A stretch of DNA of 64,000 nucleotides from Bariatricus massiliensis (GTDB lineage Bacteria; Bacillota; Clostridia; Lachnospirales; Lachnospiraceae), in NCBI RefSeq assembly GCF_900086725.1, contig NZ_LT574838.1, positions 684,986 to 748,985 on the forward strand, read 5' to 3'. Under the pieces are notes generated by a model, which was given only the letters and a program-made list of their open reading frames with translations, was not told the DNA's origin and ran no database searches. The first letter of the stretch is position 1. Every line of letters starts with the position of its first letter. Below are positions 59,484-64,000 of this stretch, piece after piece. The position numbers were made by a program, and so were the translations under genes.

Positions 59484-60770
59484 TTATTTCACCCCTTTTG
59501 CTTTCTTTGCTAATTTCTGAAACATGAAAATCGCGCCTACGCCAATCATGCCAATGACTAAGAAAACGATGTATATGACCTGATAACCTCCTCGCGAATT
59601 GTTATACTGTGTCAGTATACGTCCGAATGCAGTTCCCATAAATGTTCCCGGGATAACCATCGCTACAGATAGAAGTCCGCAGATCGTACCACGGCATTCT
59701 GTCGGAAGCCCGCACTCGTCGATCATAGACTGTCGCCCCGGTTTGCAGATAGAGTTTACGGCACGGATAAAGCAAAGCGCCGCCACCACTACAAAGACAA
59801 ACTTTGCCTGCCACGGTACCGCAAGTACCATTGCACATCCGACGAACAAGCATCCCAAGCTTATCAAAATTACTTTCGTGGCCGAACCAATCTTATCTAC
59901 AAGCACACCTGTGAAGACGGACAGAACCAGCAGAGTCGCCTGATTTGTCCACGTGGAAATCATCGTTACCGTCTCCGTAGAAAGTCCGAACTGTGTCTGC
60001 AAAAGCGGCTGTGTATAGGTAATCAGGATTGTTGTACAGTTTGTACATGCGCCCACAAGAAGCAAAAGCCACACCCGTGGGCTGGAAAGGACTTCTTTAA
60101 GCAGTGAAATGGTAAAACCACCTGCATTCTTTCCTTTTGTGTCCTTCTTTGCAAGAACTTCCGCTTTTGTAAGCTTTTTAGGGAATGTTTCATCCTTTTC
60201 AAAAAACCGCAGTCCAATCTGTCCTACCAAGAGCTGCCCACAGCTAAAAATCAAAAGGACATTTAAACTGAAAGTAGCTGAATATGCCGCAATCATCTTA
60301 GAAATAATGGTTCCCTCGACCAGCATAATAAGGCCCTGCAGCGCATAAAAGTAACCCAGCGCCCTGCCGTGCGCCGCTGCGGGTCCGAAAATCCCCACCA
60401 AGTTCAATGCTGCTGTCGCGTAGAATACCATACCGCTGGATACCATGATGATACAGGACAGGAAGGCCATCCTTCCGCTGGGCATTATGACCAAAAGAAC
60501 CACCCCAATAATCATGAGAACCGTCCCAATATCCATACTTCGCTTCGGCTTAAGCCAATCGGCAACCGGCCCGCTGACAAGATATCCCCAAATGCCCATC
60601 CCTTCTGTAATGCTGACCAAAATTCCCATGGCTGCATCACTCACACTCAGCGCATCCTGCGCAAGAGCGTAGTAGGACGTAAAGAGCCATCCGGTGTTCA
60701 AAATCCCGACCCAGCCAATTGCCATAACAACGATAAACGACATGTGCCTCGCTGACATTTTTTCCTTCAT
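59484..60770 (-). CDS. MFS transporter (Grd-like operon)
   Basis: The 428-aa, 12-helix permease heads the operon. It shows the MFS loop after helix 2 (GPVADWLKPKRSMDIGTV), a mid-protein charged loop (KLTKAEVLAKKDTKGKNAGG) and VFTGVLVDKIGSATKVILI in the second half. GGAGGAA precedes the ATG. Its stop touches the amidohydrolase start, so it almost certainly imports that enzyme's substrate. The chemical identity cannot be read from the sequence. Two dyads upstream are candidate operators. Confidence 0.9.
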   Translation of the reverse strand: MKEKMSARHMSFIVVMAIGWVGILNTGWLFTSYYALAQDALSVSDAAMGILVSITEGMGIWGYLVSGPVADWLKPKRSMDIGTVLMIIGVVLLVIMPSGRMAFLSCIIMVSSGMVFYATAALNLVGIFGPAAAHGRALGYFYALQGLIMLVEGTIISKMIAAYSATFSLNVLLIFSCGQLLVGQIGLRFFEKDETFPKKLTKAEVLAKKDTKGKNAGGFTISLLKEVLSSPRVWLLLLVGACTNCTTILITYTQPLLQTQFGLSTETVTMISTWTNQATLLVLSVFTGVLVDKIGSATKVILISLGCLFVGCAMVLAVPWQAKFVFVVVAALCFIRAVNSICKPGRQSMIDECGLPTECRGTICGLLSVAMVIPGTFMGTAFGRILTQYNNSRGGYQVIYIVFLVIGMIGVGAIFMFQKLAKKAKGVK

Positions 60771-60884
60771 ATTTTTTCCTCCGCATCCTTAAATTTTTAT
60801 ATTCCTCCCGGTTGGAACATTGTGGTAAAAGCATGCTCTTATTTACCTTTAAATTTATTCTATTAAACAAGTCACGCAATTACA

Positions 60885-60933
60885 ATGTGTGCGGATTACA
60901 CATAAGCTTAAGCAAAATGTGCAACGGACACAG
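60885..60933 (-). promoter_or_regulatory. Operator-like dyads before the Grd-like operon
   Basis: ATGTGT (60885-60890) with ACACAT (60898-60903), and TGTG (60918-60921) with CACA (60929-60932), each with a 7-bp spacer, lie about 115-165 bp upstream of the MFS start. They resemble the dyad at 54023-54041 by the PucR-type gene. The 60771-61069 region also contains the terminator below and no gene. Confidence 0.45.
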
Positions 60934-60950
60934 TTTTCTGTACCATAAAA

Positions 60951-60994
60951 AGAGCCGATAACCATAAGGTTTTACCTCATGGGTTATCGGCTCT
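60951..60994 (-). terminator. Terminator of the methyltransferase gene
   Basis: AGAGCCGATAACC (60951-60963) pairs perfectly with 60982-60994; on the minus strand the hairpin is followed by five T. It ends the transcript coming from 61070-61900. Confidence 0.85.
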
Positions 60995-61069
60995 GCATCT
61001 TATCTTCTGGCTCTTTGATAACATATACATTCAATATTATTCATAAATCACCTATACATATTGAAATCC

Positions 61070-61900
61070 TTACTTCTCTAAAATTATTGCGATTGTATCA
61101 CTTTCAGATTGATAGATACTACCTGCAACATCACCAAACAGCCCACACGTCTTAAAACCAACGCTTTCAGCTTCTTGCATTAAATCTTCTTTTGAAAAAT
61201 AGGTATTCCACAAATAATAGGGGGTTATTTCCTCTTTTGAAACAATTGATATTAAGTCCAGTGTTACATTATCAGAATATTTATAAAAACCACTTAACAC
61301 CATATGTTCTTCGGGCCGCCAAAAACCACCATTGGGACATATCTCCCAAATTTGTTGTTCTTGAAAATTACAAAACTTTGTCATAGAAAACACATCTAAT
61401 AACACTTTTCCACCCGGTTTAAGATGATGATAAATCTTGTTCATAATTACTTGTCTGTCTTTAGTTGACAATGCTCCGTAATCACAATATATCATGGTAC
61501 AAAAATCAAAACACTTATCCAAATCCATTTCTAAATAGTTTTGATACACGTAAGAAATATTTAGCTTTTTACTGATAGCTGATTGTTGCGCATAAGCTAT
61601 AGAACGCTTTGAAAAATCCACTCCGGTAACTTGATACCCTCTTTGGGCAAATTTTTCAGCATATATCCCCGGACCGCACCCAACGTCAAGAAGCGAAGGG
61701 TAATCGGCAGGCGAAATAAGTTCCGTTATCCATGTGACAGATTTCTCAATAAAGTCCAATTTTCTACTTGCCCCGTCAAAGTTCGGGTCTAAGTGTGCTT
61801 TGAGCATTTGTTTTGATATATATTCATCATTCCAAAACTCAACCGTTGATTTTGTGTAGATAGGGGGCTTCCTTAAAGATGTAATAAAATCACTGTTCAT
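61070..61900 (-). CDS. Class I SAM-dependent methyltransferase
   Basis: The 276-aa protein has the SAM-binding motif I SLLDVGCGPGIYAEKFAQRG, acidic loop GVDFSKRS and post-I strand FCTMIYCDYGALS, then HLKPGGKVLLDVFSM. The N-terminal region (TKSTVEFWNDEYISKQMLKA) is characteristic of a small-molecule methyltransferase group. AAAGGAG precedes the ATG. The acceptor is unknown. Codon use appears more AT-rich than the neighbours upstream. It may be co-transcribed with the pentapeptide protein gene 76 bp upstream. Confidence 0.9.
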   Translation of the reverse strand: MNSDFITSLRKPPIYTKSTVEFWNDEYISKQMLKAHLDPNFDGASRKLDFIEKSVTWITELISPADYPSLLDVGCGPGIYAEKFAQRGYQVTGVDFSKRSIAYAQQSAISKKLNISYVYQNYLEMDLDKCFDFCTMIYCDYGALSTKDRQVIMNKIYHHLKPGGKVLLDVFSMTKFCNFQEQQIWEICPNGGFWRPEEHMVLSGFYKYSDNVTLDLISIVSKEEITPYYLWNTYFSKEDLMQEAESVGFKTCGLFGDVAGSIYQSESDTIAIILEK

Positions 61901-61976
61901 GATTTCTCCTTTCTTGTCTTATGCAAAAGAAAAAGATATTCTACACGCGGACCGCTGACAAAGCTAACGTTATGTG

Positions 61977-62801
61977 TTATTTCCATGTCGGTGGATACTC
62001 CAAATGATAGGGTAATTTTGTATTACGATTTCCTTTTGCAGAATTAACCTGTCCTTGCGTCAAAAATACAGCTTCACTTAGATCTGCATTCTTAAAGTTG
62101 GCGTCTCTGGTGTCAGCTCCTAAAAAAACGGTTCCATGAAAACGGCACTTTTCAAAATTTGCCGCTATTAAAAGCTTTGTGCTAAGGTCTGCCCCGCTCA
62201 TGTCTTGTCCCTTAAAATTGCCTCCAAGAAGGTTAGCCGGAACTTTTTTATTTGCACTAGGAATGCCTTGCTGAAGCAGCCTGCAAGCCTGCTTTAAAAT
62301 ATGATTCGCCCTCTGTCTGTATTCCTCTATGTCTAAGGATAAGATACTATCGGGACGGTAATGGCACATTTCTACATTTTCCTCAATCAAACACTTGATA
62401 GATTTTTCCAATGGACGTGCTGAAATGAGCGACAATGCCTCTATCAAATAATATCTGATTTGATAAAGATGAAACACAACTATAAAAACATCGAAAATTT
62501 CCTTTGATTGGTTTGGTATCTCATTCCAAGTCTGGCCTTGATAAATAACTTGTGTCACCTGCTGCCCGGCGCCAAAACAGTCATAACCGATACAGCCTTT
62601 CATTTTCTGCTTTTCAAGCTGCGAATGTATTTTACACCGGTAATCCTTTAACAAATTTACACATGGCTGTCCGGATGCTTTATCTTTTGGAAAGCCATCC
62701 ATTTTTGAAAAAAACAGAGCGGTACAACACAACCCTGAACATTTTGAACAATCCGACTTCATGTGCTCCCATATTTTATCATTTCTTTCATGTATCATCA
62801 T
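61977..62801 (-). CDS. Cys-cluster protein fused to pentapeptide repeats
   Basis: The 274-aa protein starts with a cysteine cluster (CSKCSGLCC, then CVNLLKDYRCKIH and GCIGYDCFG) like the zinc- or iron-chelating CxxCxxxCC group, followed by a helical middle and a C-terminal pentapeptide-repeat region (about 203-265: GGNFKGQDMSGADLS, AANFEKCRF, DANFKNADLSEAVF). Pentapeptide folds form right-handed beta helices that can mimic DNA or bind partners. Two adjacent ATG codons mark the start; AGGTG lies upstream. Function unknown; AT-rich like the adjacent methyltransferase. Confidence 0.82.
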   Translation of the reverse strand: MMIHERNDKIWEHMKSDCSKCSGLCCTALFFSKMDGFPKDKASGQPCVNLLKDYRCKIHSQLEKQKMKGCIGYDCFGAGQQVTQVIYQGQTWNEIPNQSKEIFDVFIVVFHLYQIRYYLIEALSLISARPLEKSIKCLIEENVEMCHYRPDSILSLDIEEYRQRANHILKQACRLLQQGIPSANKKVPANLLGGNFKGQDMSGADLSTKLLIAANFEKCRFHGTVFLGADTRDANFKNADLSEAVFLTQGQVNSAKGNRNTKLPYHLEYPPTWK

Positions 62802-63046
62802 ATACTTTTTTCACCTACAATTCCAAATTTGTTGATATACACGTTATTCTACCATACCCCGGTAACCCTGTCTATCACGTTACCGTCTCTTCCCCCGCTG
62901 GCCGGCTGTGTCTGGGCAATGCTTAATTATGCGGAAAGACCGTTTAATTTACATCTATTTAACGGAAATGTGGTAGCGGTACTAAAGGAACTCATGATAT
63001 GTTTATTCTGTATTAAATCTATGCGTATGGCAGGGGGTGTAAATTG

Positions 63047-63388
63047 TTGAAATGGACAGTAATGGATATCATAATCATAGCTGCTCAAATGTTATTGGCA
63101 GGATTTTATAAAAGCTTTGTAGAATCCAAAAGAAAATTAAAATTCAGTATACGCTGTACCCTTAACAGACTGTTTGTACTTGGCGCAATAGGTATTTTCC
63201 TTATGGAGCGGCTCGGTGTTTTTGGTGAACGGTATTCTATCGTGTTTTTTGGGATTGGAGTTTTTTGGTTTACTTTACTGTTCGCCACCATGCTGTTTTC
63301 TGACGGATGGTGCTGTGACAAATGCGGAAAAAGAATCGGCATTAAGGTTTTATATGTAAATAAATGTCCGTATTGTGACAGGCTGTAG
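63047..63388 (+). CDS. Small membrane protein with C-terminal zinc ribbon
   Basis: The product, about 113 aa, has three hydrophobic stretches (IIIIAAQMLLAGFYKSF; FVLGAIGIFLMERLGVFG; IVFFGIGVFWFTLLFATMLF) and ends in a zinc ribbon (CCDKCGKRIG ... CPYCDRL). The start is a TTG: two occur in tandem at 63044 and 63047, behind AGGGGGTG; an ATG at 63062 lacks a ribosome binding site. I do not recognise the family. It is a lone plus-strand gene between minus-strand genes; 62802-63043 upstream is non-coding as far as I can see. Confidence 0.7.
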   Translation: MKWTVMDIIIIAAQMLLAGFYKSFVESKRKLKFSIRCTLNRLFVLGAIGIFLMERLGVFGERYSIVFFGIGVFWFTLLFATMLFSDGWCCDKCGKRIGIKVLYVNKCPYCDRL

Positions 63389-63481
63389 GTTTTTTCTAAA
63401 AAAATAAAATGTTAGTAATTTTTTCCCTTGAATAATCTACCATTCTCCAGAATATAAGATAATACTAAGTAACGAAAAAAC

Positions 63482-63513
63482 ACCTCAAAGCCTACATCTA
63501 TAAGGCTTGAGGT
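63482..63513 (-). terminator. Terminator after the tRNA genes
   Basis: On the minus strand ACCTCAAGCCT (63513-63503) pairs with AGGCTTTGAGGT (63493-63482; one bulge) and is followed by six T. It ends the tRNA transcript. Confidence 0.8.
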
Positions 63514-63526
63514 ATCTCAAAATGAA

Positions 63527-63600
<74 letters not shown>

Positions 63601-63656
63601 ATAAAATACCGGATATCTTACCAGAAGATATCCGGCTTGTCCTATTCAATTAGGAG

Positions 63657-63727
63657 CTACGGATAGAGGACTCGAACCTCTACTAACAGAGTCAGAGTCT
63701 GCTGTGCTGCCATTACACCAATCCGCA
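63657..63727 (-). tRNA. tRNA-Gln (anticodon CTG)
   Basis: The 71-nt cloverleaf has acceptor TGCGGAT / ATCCGTA with G discriminator, D arm GTGT..GCAC, anticodon stem GCAGA / TCTGT around loop CTCTGAC (anticodon CTG, reads CAG), and T arm AGAGG TTCGAGT CCTCT. The weak first U-A pair fits tRNA(Gln), here presumably charged by the GatCAB route. A palindrome at about 63608-63635 separates it from tRNA-Pro. Confidence 0.93.
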
Positions 63728-63818
63728 TTATTTGGTGTTCTGCACCGTCCGCTCTTAACAGCGAACAATGTTATTATACCAGAACTTAACCAAATTGCAA
63801 CCCCTTTTTTTTATTTTC

Positions 63819-64000
63819 TTAAAGAAAGTTTTCTTCCAAGGCAGGCACATATTTTTCAGACTTTTTTAGGACGCGGTTCCAATACCAGTAAAGCATTCCC
63901 CCTGTCAAGAGCAGACAGATTCCTTCTGCCAAGATTGGCGACCACCAAATCCCCTCACCGCCGAATACGGATGTCAAGAGCATCAGGCTGGCTACGAGCG
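63819..64000 (-). CDS. C-terminal end of a membrane protein, probably a MATE pump (5' end outside window)
   Basis: A frame entering from the right edge runs 60 codons to TAA at 63821-63819. It reads VASLMLLTSVFGGEGIWWSP, then ILAEGICLLLTGGMLYWYW and a basic-acidic tail. A glycine turn, G-x-W-x-x-P-x-A-E, and a last helix ending in aromatic and basic residues are how MATE-family proteins finish; compare TGIWLSVPAAEFMTIFLSVY in the MATE gene at 42595. The fragment is short, so the family call is moderate. Confidence 0.6.
   Translation of the reverse strand, partial: LVASLMLLTSVFGGEGIWWSPILAEGICLLLTGGMLYWYWNRVLKKSEKYVPALEENFL

Noticed and set aside
62763..63050. 95-aa plus-strand ORF before the small zinc-ribbon membrane protein
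   Set aside because: It has no ribosome binding site, overlaps the start of the pentapeptide protein gene on the other strand, and shows no family resemblance; it could be remnant DNA but cannot be supported as a gene.
63608..63635. Palindrome between the two tRNA genes as an attachment site
   Set aside because: No integrase or tRNA 3' end duplication is visible nearby; it is more likely a processing hairpin or weak terminator.

Overview
The window looks like chromosome from a low-to-moderate GC anaerobic Firmicute, most likely family Lachnospiraceae (class Clostridia). Pointers are the aspS2-gatCAB transamidation operon behind a T-box, DUF5721 and DUF4358 proteins, an SGNH/MBOAT/DHHW surface-acylation cluster, strong AGGAGG ribosome binding sites, CIRCE control of htpG, and a Grd-type selenoprotein. 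Genus cannot be fixed from the sequence. I see no prophage, insertion sequence, CRISPR array or replication origin.

Layout. 1-4.5 kb: a truncated FtsX-type permease divergent from a TetR regulator and its ABC exporter; a CATGTAACATG core recurs upstream of both regulator and exporter. 4.5-5.4 kb: purC. 5.5-12.9 kb: a two-gene FtsX/MacB-type ABC transporter, then (all minus strand) a histidine kinase, response regulator, LspA-like protein, small coiled-coil protein and S8 serine protease that form one likely operon. 12.9-22.5 kb: cation/proton antiporter, clpX, a divergent ligA, an RluF-type pseudouridine synthase, and a four-gene surface-acylation module (DHHW, MBOAT, DUF4358, SGNH). 22.6-30.5 kb: DUF5721 gene, htpG with a perfect CIRCE, a large coiled-coil FtsX permease with its ATPase, and a GNAT acetyltransferase. 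30.5-34 kb: a gene-poor stretch with structured non-coding DNA, an XRE regulator, an alpha/beta hydrolase and two small genes.

34-40 kb: the tRNA-dependent Asn/Gln operon, T-box - aspS - zinc-ribbon membrane protein - gatC - gatA - gatB. The T-box candidate specifier is GAAC, which contains both a Glu (GAA) and an Asn (AAC) codon. 40-47.2 kb: ClC antiporter, a MerR regulator with a textbook 19-bp-spacer promoter driving a MATE pump, D-serine dehydratase, and a DUF2089/SHOCT-like small-protein operon.

47.2-60.9 kb looks like an accessory catabolic region: LysR with M20 amidohydrolase and MFS transporter; a MutS-like membrane ATPase; a sodium:solute symporter divergent from a PucR-family regulator; and a four-gene operon MFS - metal-dependent amidohydrolase - GrdE-like - GrdB-like selenoprotein. 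An in-frame TGA in the last gene is read as selenocysteine. The genes for GrdA, GrdC and GrdD are not here. I think this Grd-like operon is the most interesting system in the window: a plausible route that imports, hydrolyses and then reductively cleaves an unknown N-substituted compound. Related TGTG/CACA dyads lie in its promoter and in the PucR/symporter intergenic region, which suggests one regulon. 61-64 kb: methyltransferase, a Cys-cluster/pentapeptide protein, a small zinc-ribbon membrane protein, tRNA-Pro(CGG), tRNA-Gln(CTG) and the end of a MATE-like gene.
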